Part shown: positions 8,156 through 16,843 of the stretch, one piece after another
How positions within the stretch are numbered: the stretch's first letter is position 1
Layout: each line of letters begins with the position of its first letter
Assembly: GCA_947500435.1 (NCBI GenBank)
Contig: CANMRV010000004.1
Location: 1-64,000, forward strand
From: an uncultured Flavobacteriaceae bacterium
GTDB taxonomy: Bacteria > Bacteroidota > Bacteroidia > Flavobacteriales > Flavobacteriaceae
Direction of reading: 5' to 3'
DNA: 64,000 nucleotides
The notes under the pieces: model-generated
Seen by the model: only the letters and a program-made list of their open reading frames with translations
Database searches by the model: none
Told to the model about the DNA's origin: nothing
Made by a program: the position numbers and the translations under genes

Positions 8156-9670
8156 ATGCCAATACCTTTATTCAATTCTATTGCCTCGTGGTTGCTGAAA
8201 AAGCGCTATCATCAGATAGAACTTTTTTTGAAATACCCTGCTGAGGTGCAAGAAGAAGTGTTGGAACAACTGCTGGAAATTGCTGAAGACACTGAGATTG
8301 GAAAGCAATATGATTTTGAATCCGTAGAGAACTATAAGACTTTTCGAGAACGCGTTCCTATCGTGTCCTATGAGGATATGGAACCAAATATAGAACGAAC
8401 ACGACGCGGAGAGCAAAATGTATTTTGGCCAACTTCTATAAAGTGGTTTGCAAAAAGTAGTGGTACCACGAATGCAAAGAGTAAATTTATTCCAGTAAGT
8501 GCTGAGGCCTTAGAAGATTGCCACTATAAGTCGGGTAAGGACATGTTGTGTCTCTATTTGAACAACAACGAAGACTCTCAACTTTTCACTGGTAAAGGCC
8601 TTCGACTTGGAGGCAGCAAACAATTGTATGAGGATAATGGTTCTTCTTTCGGAGACCTCTCTGCGATCTTAATTGATAACATGCCGCTTTGGGCAGAATT
8701 CAGTAGTACACCCAGTAATAAGGTTTCCTTAATGGGGGAGTGGGAATCTAAGCTCATGGCAATTATTGACGAGAGTACCCGAGAAAATGTCACGAGCTTA
8801 GCGGGAGTACCCTCTTGGATGCTTGTTCTGCTGAACAAAGTATTGGAAGAAACTGGAAAGGACCACTTGTTTCAGGTCTGGGAAAATCTAGAAGTTTATT
8901 TTCACGGTGGCGTTAGTTTTAATCCATATAAAGAGCAATATCAGAAATTGCTACCAAGGAAGAGCTTTAAGTATTATGAAATCTATAATGCTTCCGAAGG
9001 GTTTTTCGCCATCCAAGACCGCAACAATGCCGATGATTTATTGTTGATGTTGGATTATGGAATCTTCTATGAATTCATTCCTATGGATGTCTATGGTACT
9101 GAAACAGAACAAGCCATACCCCTTTGGGAAGTACAAAAAGATATCAACTATGCTATAATTATTACTACAAATGCTGGATTATGGCGGTACAAGATTGGGG
9201 ATACCGTACGATTTACTTCCACAAATCCGTATCGAATTAAAGTGACCGGGCGTACAAAGCACCATATCAATGTATTTGGCGAAGAGTTGATTATCGAGAA
9301 TGCCGAAGAAGCCTTAAAAAGTGTTTGTAGCAAGACCGGAGCGGAAATCAAAGACTATACGGCCGGCCCAATTTTTATGGTAGGGAAAGAAAAAGGCGCC
9401 CACGAATGGATTATTGAATTCAGAAAACCACCAGAAAAACTAGACTACTTTATAGAAATATTTGATAATGCATTAAAATCTTTGAATTCTGATTACGAAG
9501 CAAAGCGATATAACAATACTACTTTAAATATGCCATCGGTTCATATGGCCCGAGAGAATTTATTTTACGATTGGCTCAAGTCAAAGGACAAGCTGGGTGG
9601 GCAACATAAGATTCCAAGGCTGAGCAATAAACGAGATTATATTGAGGAGCTTTTAAACATGAATTCCTAG
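8156..9670 (+). CDS. GH3 family acyl-adenylating enzyme
   Basis: A 504-residue protein of the GH3 superfamily, known in plants for adenylating auxin or jasmonate and joining it to amino acids. Bacterial members are widespread in Bacteroidota but their substrates are unknown. Motifs seen are the phosphate-binding loop SSGTTNAKSKFIPVS (about 102-116), YNASEGFFAIQ (about 278-288), and the C-terminal YKIGDTVRF with VTGRTKHHINVFGEEL, typical of ANL-type adenylating enzymes. It is expected to be cytosolic. The AraC-type regulator gene starts 3 bp after its stop, so the two are probably co-transcribed. Confidence 0.88.
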   Translation: MPIPLFNSIASWLLKKRYHQIELFLKYPAEVQEEVLEQLLEIAEDTEIGKQYDFESVENYKTFRERVPIVSYEDMEPNIERTRRGEQNVFWPTSIKWFAKSSGTTNAKSKFIPVSAEALEDCHYKSGKDMLCLYLNNNEDSQLFTGKGLRLGGSKQLYEDNGSSFGDLSAILIDNMPLWAEFSSTPSNKVSLMGEWESKLMAIIDESTRENVTSLAGVPSWMLVLLNKVLEETGKDHLFQVWENLEVYFHGGVSFNPYKEQYQKLLPRKSFKYYEIYNASEGFFAIQDRNNADDLLLMLDYGIFYEFIPMDVYGTETEQAIPLWEVQKDINYAIIITTNAGLWRYKIGDTVRFTSTNPYRIKVTGRTKHHINVFGEELIIENAEEALKSVCSKTGAEIKDYTAGPIFMVGKEKGAHEWIIEFRKPPEKLDYFIEIFDNALKSLNSDYEAKRYNNTTLNMPSVHMARENLFYDWLKSKDKLGGQHKIPRLSNKRDYIEELLNMNS

Positions 9671-9673
9671 CCC

Positions 9674-10798
9674 ATGACTGCTGTATTCAATTTCTTGATG
9701 ATAGCAGGTTCAATACAGGGGTTCATCTTTAATGCGGCAACTTTTCTTTCGCGTAAAAAAATTGAATCTCCTGTTCTTTTTTTAAATCTCTTCGTTTTTT
9801 TTCTTTCACTCAATAATTTGCAGTCGTGGTTGATCGACAAAGGTTTTATCGCATCCAACTACTATACATTTCCTTTTTATGTGCTTTTGGCTCCGATGTT
9901 TCATGCGTTTTTGGTGAATTACTTGGGCATTGAAAAAAAGAGAAAACCATTCTTTAAACTAGCTGCTTTTGTGTTTGTTCTTGAATTGGCAGCAAGGGCA
10001 ATTGTAATCTATCAGATAAAAAATGGAGCCTTAGGCAATCAGCATATTGAATTGTACAATGCCATAGAGGATGCGGTAACTTTGTGTTTCTCTCTGTTTA
10101 TATTTTACCATGTTTTAAAAGTTCTTTTTAGATATCAAAAACTGTATGCTTCTATCTTGACTTATGATGATTTAAAATGGGTTAAGCGTCTGATTCAATT
10201 GGGAGGCGTCGTTTTAGTTTTATGGGGAATAGCAGTGCTATTGAACTTCGTCTCTGAAACTATAAAAGCGCCTTACAGTTATTACCCACTTCGCTTAGGA
10301 ACTTCTGTTTTTATATACTGGATAGGATATCAAGGATTTTCTAGATTCGTAATCCTTCAGGATAGAATAGGCCTACGAAAGAAAATAAGGGAAGCAAAGC
10401 AATCCACGGAAGCTATACCTCTAGATACCGTTGCGGACCTTAAAAAGGAAGAGCGGGTAGCCTTGGTTTTCAATGACATGAACAATTATGTAGTCAATAA
10501 TCAAAAGTATTTAGACCCTTATTTAAGTTTAGAAAAACTATCTGCAGAATTGGATATCGGCACGAGTAAGCTTTCCATGTTGATTAATCAGCTCAGTGGG
10601 AAAAACTTTCCGGATTACATTAATTCACTTCGTGTCACTGATGCGAAAAAGTTGCTGTCCAATCCCGATTTTGAAGCCTATACTATCGTTTCCATAGGAC
10701 TGGAATGCGGATTCAATTCGAAATCTACCTTTTATACCGCCTTTAAGAAATTTACCGGACAGACCCCTACCGCCTATAGAAAGGCCACATCCCAATAA
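9674..10798 (+). CDS. Membrane-bound AraC family regulator
   Basis: A 374-residue regulator with a membrane N-terminal half (about seven hydrophobic segments in residues 5-240) joined by a charged linker to a C-terminal AraC/XylS DNA-binding domain (about 270-374). The last helix-turn-helix region, IGLECGFNSKSTFYTAFKKFTGQTPTAYR, is typical (key parts: CGFNSKSTF, FKKFTGQTP, YR). This layout is common in Flavobacteriia; the signal sensed is unknown. The gene directly follows GH3 with a 3-bp gap and is followed by a terminator. Confidence 0.88.
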   Translation: MTAVFNFLMIAGSIQGFIFNAATFLSRKKIESPVLFLNLFVFFLSLNNLQSWLIDKGFIASNYYTFPFYVLLAPMFHAFLVNYLGIEKKRKPFFKLAAFVFVLELAARAIVIYQIKNGALGNQHIELYNAIEDAVTLCFSLFIFYHVLKVLFRYQKLYASILTYDDLKWVKRLIQLGGVVLVLWGIAVLLNFVSETIKAPYSYYPLRLGTSVFIYWIGYQGFSRFVILQDRIGLRKKIREAKQSTEAIPLDTVADLKKEERVALVFNDMNNYVVNNQKYLDPYLSLEKLSAELDIGTSKLSMLINQLSGKNFPDYINSLRVTDAKKLLSNPDFEAYTIVSIGLECGFNSKSTFYTAFKKFTGQTPTAYRKATSQ

Positions 10799-10807
10799 CA
10801 AAAAAAT

Positions 10808-10851
10808 TGTCCGAATTCTTCCAAATAAAACAATTTCGGACATCCTTTTTT
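10808..10851 (+). terminator. Intrinsic terminator after the AraC-type gene
   Basis: An 8-bp stem TGTCCGAA (10808-10815)/TTCGGACA (10835-10842) with a 19-nt loop is followed shortly by a run of T at 10846-10851. It starts 9 bp after the regulator stop codon. Confidence 0.7.
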
Positions 10852-10862
10852 ACTTCCTAATC

Positions 10863-10870
10863 TAGTTTTG
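10863..10870 (+). promoter_or_regulatory. -7 promoter box TAGTTTTG
   Basis: An exact match to the Bacteroidota -7 element TAnnTTTG, 23 bp before the start codon at 10894 and just after the preceding terminator. No convincing -33 TTTG was found at the expected spacing. Confidence 0.55.
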
Positions 10871-10893
10871 AGAAAACTTTAAAACTAGAAATC

Positions 10894-11436
10894 ATGAAAA
10901 CTTTAGTTTCAGCATTTTTAATAATGGCGATTAACCACACAGCTTTTTCACAAGAGTTGAACAATGAAATCAAACTCAACCCAATCTACCTTTTTAGCTT
11001 AAACAAGATATATCCAGAGGTTTCTTATGAAAGGTCAATCAGTGACAAATCTGCGGTCGGAGTGGCTCTGGGAATACTTATCGGTTCGAAAGGGAACTTT
11101 AATTACATTGATGATTTCATAAATTTTGACTTTTCGGTTCTGCCCTATTATCGTTTCTATTTAGGTAAAAAACGTACGAATGGATTTTATGTGGAAGGGC
11201 ATTCTATGATATTTTCAAGGGAAGCTTATTCTGAGGGTGACAATGAATGGACGGTGGGAATAGGTTCGGCAGTCGGAGTAAAATTTAATGTAAACCGTTC
11301 TTTAAGAATTGATTTGGTCGTCGGAGGCGGATTCAATTTAAACAATAAAACTGGTAGAGAAAATAGTGAATGGAACGTAGCTTCTTTTCCTGACGCTTAC
11401 CCTCGGTTAGGTTTGGCAATAGCAAAGAGATTTTAA
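10894..11436 (+). CDS. Exported beta-barrel-like protein, unknown function
   Basis: A 180-residue protein with a signal peptide (MKTLVSAFLIMAINHTAFSQ, cleavage expected after about residue 19). The mature part consists of alternating short beta strands ending in an aromatic residue (KRF), typical of a small outer-membrane beta-barrel. The body (NEIKLNPIYLFSLNKIYPEVSYERSIS in parts) resembles DUF3575-like proteins, but I am not certain of the family. It has its own promoter box and follows a terminator. A lipoprotein gene follows after 43 bp. Confidence 0.75.
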   Translation: MKTLVSAFLIMAINHTAFSQELNNEIKLNPIYLFSLNKIYPEVSYERSISDKSAVGVALGILIGSKGNFNYIDDFINFDFSVLPYYRFYLGKKRTNGFYVEGHSMIFSREAYSEGDNEWTVGIGSAVGVKFNVNRSLRIDLVVGGGFNLNNKTGRENSEWNVASFPDAYPRLGLAIAKRF

Positions 11437-11479
11437 TCAAAAGGCAAAATACCCACTGTAATTTTTAAAGCTATTAACT

Positions 11480-12091
11480 ATGAGGACAATAAGCTTACTA
11501 GTACTAACACTTATATTTTCTTGCACCAAAGAACCGGTTGATCGAGTGCCTTACTATCAATTCAATTCCGATGACGACCCGGTTTTATTTGAAATACCAT
11601 TGGATTCCGATGGTGCCATTAAATTTAAAAATCAAGATGAAGCTGTTTTGACGTATACATTAGTAACGAATAAAGTGGAAAAACTTGACCATTCCATTGG
11701 TAGTTTCTGGGGTAGTTCAACCACAACACTTAATTATTATGACAAGCAAACTATTGAATTCGATTCAAACGATTATGCTTTGTTCTACCCTGCTTTGAGC
11801 CTAGAACTTAGGAAAATTTCTGATGATAGTTTAAAGGGTGGATTCAATTTTCATAAATGGAATGGGGAGTTTTGGGAGTTTTATTCAATAGATGATGTGT
11901 CAATCTCCTCAATGACGATAGACGGAGTTTTCTATGAAAAGGTGGTAATGATTGATTCAGAAAATGATTTAGAAATGTCAGGGGGTGAAATTCCTGTAAA
12001 TGTGAACAAGGTGTTCATCGATTTAAAAAAGGGATTGATTGGGTTCGATGATGTATCAAATAGTCAATGGAGGTTAGTAAAGACAAGATGA
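11480..12091 (+). CDS. Hypothetical lipoprotein
   Basis: A 203-residue protein with a short lipoprotein signal. Hydrophobic residues 4-14 lead to a lipobox LIFSC, with the lipidated cysteine at about residue 15. I do not recognise the mature domain. It is beta-rich with several Trp residues and has no obvious catalytic motif. It probably sits in the outer membrane or faces the periplasm. It shares orientation with the preceding barrel-like gene and may be in its operon. Confidence 0.7.
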   Translation: MRTISLLVLTLIFSCTKEPVDRVPYYQFNSDDDPVLFEIPLDSDGAIKFKNQDEAVLTYTLVTNKVEKLDHSIGSFWGSSTTTLNYYDKQTIEFDSNDYALFYPALSLELRKISDDSLKGGFNFHKWNGEFWEFYSIDDVSISSMTIDGVFYEKVVMIDSENDLEMSGGEIPVNVNKVFIDLKKGLIGFDDVSNSQWRLVKTR

Positions 12092-12118
12092 TTTTTCATT
12101 ATAAATCGCTTAAACCGA

Positions 12119-12176
12119 ATAAACACATGGTTTATCCGATAAACGGAACTACATCGAAGAAAAGCCCCAGATAAAC
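12119..12176. promoter_or_regulatory. Cluster of ATAAAC/GTTTAT motifs
   Basis: The 6-mer ATAAAC occurs at 12119-12124, 12139-12144 and 12171-12176, with its complement GTTTAT at 12130-12135. The second and third form a perfect 6-bp hairpin around CCG. The cluster lies in the 166-bp gap upstream of the small hydrolase gene. It could be an operator array or an RNA hairpin; no regulator is known. Confidence 0.35.
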
Positions 12177-12257
12177 AAATAAATGTGTATTTCCTGCGTT
12201 TAATGCTGAAATTAGTCCCAAGAACTTAACCGAACAACTAAATTTAAACTTGGAATT

Positions 12258-12827
12258 ATGGCCGAAAAACTAGTAATACTATCCGATATGTGGGGTGCGA
12301 AAAAAGGCCTCTGGATAACGTCTTACCTAGGGTATCTTCAGCAGTACTATGATATCACCTATTACGATATACAGCAACTTTCTAATATTGATGTAAGGGT
12401 ACAAACCACTGATAATGTTCATAGAGCCTTCGTTGAAGGTGGAATAGATACTGCGGTAGCTCATTTGTTAAAAAGGGAAACTGAACAAGCACATTATCTT
12501 GGTTTTAGCATGGGTGGTACCATTGCTTGGAAAGCTGGATTAAAAGGTCTTCCAATGAAATCGCTATATGCCGTTTCTTCGACTCGAGTGAGGGCGGAAG
12601 AAGGGAAACCTGATTGTAAAACCACTGCTTTATTTGGAGATCAAGATGTATATCGGCCTAAATTAGACTGGCATCAAAAGGTTGGTGTAAAGTCAGACCT
12701 TATTGAAGGTTTTGGTCATACGATGTATGGTGACGAGAAAATTATTAGTAGGGTTTGTTTAGACCTCCTAAACTCGGTTACCAAAAAACAAAAAGAAGAG
12801 AAAACGATTCAAATTAAGATAGCTTAA
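12258..12827 (+). CDS. Alpha/beta hydrolase
   Basis: A 189-residue cytosolic alpha/beta hydrolase. The nucleophile elbow GFSMGG (Ser at about residue 87), an acid candidate in the loop ALFGDQD, and the histidine motif GFGHTMYGD (about residues 153-161) make a plausible Ser-Asp-His triad. It is short for the fold and has almost no cap domain. Substrate unknown. It lies alone between a motif-rich intergenic region and a bidirectional terminator shared with clpX. Confidence 0.78.
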   Translation: MAEKLVILSDMWGAKKGLWITSYLGYLQQYYDITYYDIQQLSNIDVRVQTTDNVHRAFVEGGIDTAVAHLLKRETEQAHYLGFSMGGTIAWKAGLKGLPMKSLYAVSSTRVRAEEGKPDCKTTALFGDQDVYRPKLDWHQKVGVKSDLIEGFGHTMYGDEKIISRVCLDLLNSVTKKQKEEKTIQIKIA

Positions 12828-12848
12828 TTCGAAATCGTTATTTGATAA

Positions 12849-12886
12849 AAAACTAAAGGCGGTCTCTAAGAGACCGCCTTTAGTTT
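12849..12886. terminator. Bidirectional terminator overlapping the clpX stop
   Basis: A long near-perfect hairpin is centred on TAA at 12867-12869. The core GGTCTC/GAGACC is extended by AAACTAAAGGC on one side and its complement on the other, with A-runs and T-runs outside. It terminates the hydrolase transcript on plus and clpX on minus. The clpX stop codon (12866-12868) and its last six to seven codons lie inside the stem. Confidence 0.88.
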
Positions 12887-14101
12887 TTTAATAGTTTCAT
12901 AAGAGAGCTTGTCTTCAGCATAGGGCTTTGTAACCTTAAACTCAGTTTCGCCACTGCTCGGCATCTCGAACATGGCATCAGTGAAGATAGCTTCGCATAA
13001 AGAACGTAGTCCTCTTGCGCCTAATTTATATTCGATGGCCTTCTTTACAATATATTCCAAGGCCTGGTCAGTAATGGTAAAAGAAATACCGTCCATATGA
13101 AATAGTTTTTCATACTGCTTGATGATGGCATTTTTAGGCTCAGTAAGAATCGCACGTAGTGTTTTTTCATCTAGCGGATTCATGTGCGTCAAAACAGGAA
13201 GCCTTCCTATAATCTCAGGAATCAATCCGAAGTCTTTTAAATCCTTTGGAATAATATATTGTAAAATATTACTCTCATCTAAGTTTTCATCTGCCTTTGA
13301 AGCGCTATAACCCACAGCTTGCATATTCAAGCGTTTGGTGATTGCTCTTTCGATTCCGTCAAAAGCTCCTCCGGCAATGAAAAGTATATTTTCAGTATTT
13401 ACTTCAATGAATTTTTGGTCTGGGTGCTTTCTACCTCCTTTTGGTGGTACGTTCACAACAGTGCCTTCTAAAAGTTTAAGTAAGCCTTGTTGTACACCTT
13501 CTCCAGAAACATCACGGGTAATTGATGGATTATCACTCTTACGGGCGATCTTATCGATTTCATCAATGAAGACAATGCCTCTTTCTGTTTTCTCAAGATT
13601 GTAATCGGCAGCTTGTAACAAACGTGTTAAGATACTCTCAACATCCTCACCTACATACCCCGCTTCAGTAAGAACTGTAGCATCTACAATAGCCAAAGGA
13701 ACGTTAAGCATTCTGGCAATAGTTTTTGCCATCAAGGTCTTTCCTGTACCAGTCTGACCAACCATTATGATATTGCTTTTTTGAATTTCAATATCATCTT
13801 CTTTGCTTGTTGGTTGTAACAATCTTTTATAATGATTGTATACAGCAACGGACATTACTTTCTTTGTACGCTCTTGACCAATAATAAATGTATCAAGGAA
13901 CTCTTTGATTTCAAGAGGCTTCTTTAAAACCAACTCCGAAGATAAGTCATTGGTTTTCGTTTGTTTGGACTCTTCAGCAACAATGCCATGTGCCTGTTCA
14001 ATGCACCGATCACAAATATGTGCATCTAAACCAGCAATCAATAGATTGGTTTCTGGCTTTTTTCTCCCACAAAACGAGCACTCTAAGTTTTCTTTTGCCA
14101 T
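12866..14101 (-). CDS. clpX: ATP-dependent Clp protease, ATP-binding subunit ClpX
   Basis: A 411-residue AAA+ unfoldase that feeds substrates to ClpP. The N-terminal zinc-binding domain has four cysteines (C8, C11, C30, C33). The Walker A GQTGTGKT is at about 113-120 and Walker B is FIDEIDKI. The pore-loop region and C-terminal small domain are complete. It follows clpP on the minus strand with a 98-bp gap. Its 3' end is embedded in the shared terminator, so the last codons double as the terminator stem. Confidence 0.97.
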   Translation of the reverse strand: MAKENLECSFCGRKKPETNLLIAGLDAHICDRCIEQAHGIVAEESKQTKTNDLSSELVLKKPLEIKEFLDTFIIGQERTKKVMSVAVYNHYKRLLQPTSKEDDIEIQKSNIIMVGQTGTGKTLMAKTIARMLNVPLAIVDATVLTEAGYVGEDVESILTRLLQAADYNLEKTERGIVFIDEIDKIARKSDNPSITRDVSGEGVQQGLLKLLEGTVVNVPPKGGRKHPDQKFIEVNTENILFIAGGAFDGIERAITKRLNMQAVGYSASKADENLDESNILQYIIPKDLKDFGLIPEIIGRLPVLTHMNPLDEKTLRAILTEPKNAIIKQYEKLFHMDGISFTITDQALEYIVKKAIEYKLGARGLRSLCEAIFTDAMFEMPSSGETEFKVTKPYAEDKLSYETIKKLKAVS

Positions 14102-14199
14102 AATGGTCCTATCATATTACTAGATACTAACGCTGTAATTCGATATTTGGTTTACCAAATGAGCCTTAGATTAAAACAATTTTAGGATATTCGTCGAAA

Positions 14200-14880
14200 T
14201 TAGTCTTTATCTCTTACTAAAATCTCATCAATCATGCCATATTTCTTGGCCTCCTCAGCTTTCATCCAATAGTCTCTATCGCTATCATCATTAACTTTCT
14301 CGATAGTTTGACCTGAATGGTCGGCAATAATCGCGTAAAGTTCCTCTTTGAGCTTTAAAATCTCGCGAGCTGTAATCTCGATATCACTCGCTTGACCCTG
14401 TGCGCCACCCATGGGTTGGTGAATCATAACGCGAGAGTGTGTAAGACCACTTCGCTTACCTTTTTCTCCTGCACATAAGAGTACTGCGCCCATAGATGCA
14501 GCCATTCCTGTACAAATAGTTGCGACATCTGGTTTTATGAATTGCATGGTATCATAAATACCTAATCCGGCATAAACACTTCCGCCAGGGGAGTTGATAT
14601 AAATTTGAATGTCCTTAGAAGCATCTGCGCTCTCAAGAAACAATAATTGTGCTTGTACAATATTTGCTACCTGATCATTGATTCCTGTTCCAAGAAAAAT
14701 AATACGATCCATCATTAGCCTAGAGAAAACATCCATAGCAATGGCATTTAATTGGCGTTCTTCAATAATATTTGGAGTCATGTTCGTAGGGTACATGCTG
14801 CTCATGATTTTATCATAATACATGCTATTGATACCCTGATGATTTATAGCGTAATTTTTGAATTCTTTTCCGTAATCCAT
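14200..14880 (-). CDS. clpP: ATP-dependent Clp protease, proteolytic subunit ClpP
   Basis: A 226-residue serine protease that assembles into the Clp barrel. The triad matches the family spacing exactly: S129 in [10 protein letters not shown]154 in VMIHQPMGG and D203 in SDRDYWM. Residues 1-35 are longer than the mature E. coli enzyme and may be a propeptide. The gene lies between tig and clpX. A strong hairpin sits only about 25 bp upstream of its start. Confidence 0.97.
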   Translation of the reverse strand: MDYGKEFKNYAINHQGINSMYYDKIMSSMYPTNMTPNIIEERQLNAIAMDVFSRLMMDRIIFLGTGINDQVANIVQAQLLFLESADASKDIQIYINSPGGSVYAGLGIYDTMQFIKPDVATICTGMAASMGAVLLCAGEKGKRSGLTHSRVMIHQPMGGAQGQASDIEITAREILKLKEELYAIIADHSGQTIEKVNDDSDRDYWMKAEEAKKYGMIDEILVRDKD

Positions 14881-14904
14881 TTGCTTTCGTTCAATTTTTT
14901 AGAT

Positions 14905-14937
14905 AAAAAAGGTGCCGAAAAGAACATTTTCGGCACC
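14905..14937 (-). terminator. Strong terminator between tig and clpP
   Basis: A perfect 11-bp stem GGTGCCGAAAA (14911-14921)/TTTTCGGCACC (14927-14937) with a 5-nt loop. On the minus strand it is followed by a T-run (complement of 14905-14910). It lies downstream of tig and only 24 bp before the clpP start codon, so it either ends tig transcription or attenuates clpPX. Confidence 0.88.
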
Positions 14938-14965
14938 GTAAATATACTTATTATTTTTCGGAAAC

Positions 14966-16288
14966 TTATCCGTAGACCTCCTTAACGAAGTTTTCGTAAG
15001 TTACCTCTTTGGTCTTCAAGTTTGCCTTTTCTTTGTAAAGGTTTAAAAGCTTTTGACTCATCAATTGCTCTGATAGTCTTTTAACTTCATCTTGATTGCT
15101 CATTACGCGAGCAGCAATATTATCCAATTCCTCTTCTGCGGGATTCAATTGTCCGTATTGCGCCATTTGAGATTTGATGAAGCCTTTCGCAAATTCTTTC
15201 AATTCATCAAACTGAATTTGAACATCATTATCCTTAATCACTTTCCCTTCAATGAGTTGATAGCGAAGTCCCTTTTCTGATTTTTCGTACTCTTCACTTG
15301 CTTGCTCTTCGGTCAAAGGATTTTCGCCAGTCATCTGAATCCATTTAGTTAAGAAACCACTTGGCAAATCAAATTTGGTATTTTCAATGAAATACTCCGT
15401 AACATCGTTCAATAATTTTTGATCAGACTGTTGCTCGAATTGTTTCTCAGAATCTTCTTTGATTCGTTCTTTTAACTCCTTTTCAGATTTCACCGCATCC
15501 GGGCCAAACAATTTATCGAAAAGCTCTTGATTTAATTCTGCAGGTTCTCTCTCATTTACTTCCTCAATTGTAAAGGAAACTTCAACATTTAGTTTTTCAG
15601 CTTTATCCGCAGAAACGCCTAAAACGCTTGTCAAGAAGTTGTCTTCTTTAAAAAGGCCTTTAGTCTTTAAGCTAACAACATCTCCAACTTTTTTTCCAAC
15701 AAGGCTGTCAATAGCTTTTTTGCTTTTCAGCATATTGAATTCTAAAGTAGTTTTGTTGTCTATTTCTTCCGCCTCGTTTTTAAAAGTTCCAGTTACTTCG
15801 TCTTTCTTACTGACTTCCGATTTACTAACCAGTTTACCATATTGCTTTTGAATACGTTCAACTTGTTCGTCAACCATTTTTTTATCAGCAACTATCTTAT
15901 AATGGGTTATTGCTTTTTTTGTTTTCAAAGGAACTTCGAAATTCGGGGCGAGACCTAGTTCGAATTCAAAATCGAATTCTTCCCTGTCCCAATCAAAACC
16001 ATCCTGTTGCTTAGGAAGTGGGTTGCCAAGAACATCAAGCTTTTCTTCCGTCAAGTATTTGTTCAAATTATCTTGAATCAACTTGTTCACTTCGTCGACC
16101 AAAACCGCCTTTCCGTATTGTTTCTTGATAAGACCCATTGGAACTTGACCTTTTCTGAAACCGGGAATATTGGCCTGCTTTCTGTAATCCTTCAGGATTT
16201 TATCAACCTTGTCTTGGTAGTCATCTTTTGTGACAGCTACTTTCACTACTGCATTCAACTCGTCAATCTGCTCTTTGGTAATATTCAT
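14966..16288 (-). CDS. tig: Trigger factor
   Basis: A 440-residue ribosome-bound chaperone. The ribosome-docking signature GFRKGQVP is at residues 43-50. The N-terminal ribosome-binding domain is followed by a beta-rich middle region in the place of the PPIase domain and a long, charged, alpha-helical C-terminal substrate-cradle part. The middle region does not show an obvious FKBP active site, as is usual for Bacteroidota trigger factors. It is the first gene of the tig-clpP-clpX block and has a good promoter. Confidence 0.95.
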   Translation of the reverse strand: MNITKEQIDELNAVVKVAVTKDDYQDKVDKILKDYRKQANIPGFRKGQVPMGLIKKQYGKAVLVDEVNKLIQDNLNKYLTEEKLDVLGNPLPKQQDGFDWDREEFDFEFELGLAPNFEVPLKTKKAITHYKIVADKKMVDEQVERIQKQYGKLVSKSEVSKKDEVTGTFKNEAEEIDNKTTLEFNMLKSKKAIDSLVGKKVGDVVSLKTKGLFKEDNFLTSVLGVSADKAEKLNVEVSFTIEEVNEREPAELNQELFDKLFGPDAVKSEKELKERIKEDSEKQFEQQSDQKLLNDVTEYFIENTKFDLPSGFLTKWIQMTGENPLTEEQASEEYEKSEKGLRYQLIEGKVIKDNDVQIQFDELKEFAKGFIKSQMAQYGQLNPAEEELDNIAARVMSNQDEVKRLSEQLMSQKLLNLYKEKANLKTKEVTYENFVKEVYG

Positions 16289-16323
16289 CTTATACTAGTA
16301 TTATTGCTTAAATAAATGGGATG

Positions 16324-16354
16324 CAAAAGTAGTACAAATTCTATATCCTACCAA
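16324..16354 (-). promoter_or_regulatory. Promoter of tig (-33 TTGG, -7 TACTTTTG)
   Basis: On the minus strand, TACTTTTG (16324-16331) matches the Bacteroidota -7 box exactly. TTGG (16351-16354) stands 19 bp upstream, the expected spacing for the -33 element. The predicted transcript start is about 30 bp before the tig ATG. Confidence 0.75.
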
Positions 16355-16384
16355 GTTTTTAAGTCGCTGAAAAACAATCGTTTT

Positions 16385-16735
16385 CTACTTCTTTTTATCA
16401 CTTTTCAAAACAGAAAATAAAATGGATTGCAGTAAGGATAAAAGCAAACTAAACACAATTGCCCAAAGCCATCCGTCTACCGTAAAACCGTCTACAAAAT
16501 GATCTGCCAATTTTATGATTACCGCATTAATTACCAATAGGAAAAGACCAAAAGTTAATATGGTGACAGGCAGGGTGAGAATCACCAAAATAGGTTTGAC
16601 AATAAAGTTTAAAAGGCTCAGTGCAACGGCTACAATTAGAGCAGTGGTGTAGGTGTCTACTGAAACATTAGGAAGCACTTTAGATAATACCACCACAGCA
16701 AGTGCACTTAAAAGTAGTCTTAGAATAAATTTCAT
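16385..16735 (-). CDS. Small membrane protein, phage holin family 4 superfamily-like
   Basis: A 116-residue membrane protein with four hydrophobic segments and a basic C-terminus (KSDKKK). It resembles the PF04020 group, annotated as phage holin superfamily IV but widespread as chromosomal proteins of unknown role. The family hallmark NFIVKPILVILTLPVTILTFG is present in parts (VKPIL, LPVTILTFG). The frame is open up to 16774, but ATG at 16735 (MKFILRLL) starts directly with the first membrane segment. There is no phage context, so a lysis role is unlikely. Confidence 0.8.
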   Translation of the reverse strand: MKFILRLLLSALAVVVLSKVLPNVSVDTYTTALIVAVALSLLNFIVKPILVILTLPVTILTFGLFLLVINAVIIKLADHFVDGFTVDGWLWAIVFSLLLSLLQSILFSVLKSDKKK

Positions 16736-16755
16736 GATTTTGTATGTTTTGAATA

Positions 16756-16771
16756 CCTGCCGTTCGGCAGG
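16756..16771. repeat. Palindrome CCTGCCGTTCGGCAGG
   Basis: A 7-bp perfect inverted repeat (16756-16762 with 16765-16771) around TT, in the short gap upstream of the small membrane protein gene. It has no T-run. GC-rich palindromes of this kind are often dispersed in flavobacterial genomes; only one copy is seen in this window. Confidence 0.5.
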
Positions 16772-16786
16772 CAAGTTGATTGATGC

Positions 16787-16818
16787 AAAAAAGGTACCGA
16801 AAATTTCCGATACCTTTT
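16787..16818 (-). terminator. Terminator after the SGNH lipoprotein gene
   Basis: An inverted repeat AAAAGGTA (16789-16796)/TACCTTTT (16811-16818), with further pairing toward the centre and two mismatches. On the minus strand it ends in a T-run. It lies 26 bp past the lipoprotein stop codon. Confidence 0.75.
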
Positions 16819-16843
16819 ACTAAAATTATTGATATTTGAATGA

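Noticed and set aside
16385..16735. Small holin-like gene as a prophage remnant
   Set aside because: No other phage genes are near, and the family is a common chromosomal membrane protein in Bacteroidota.
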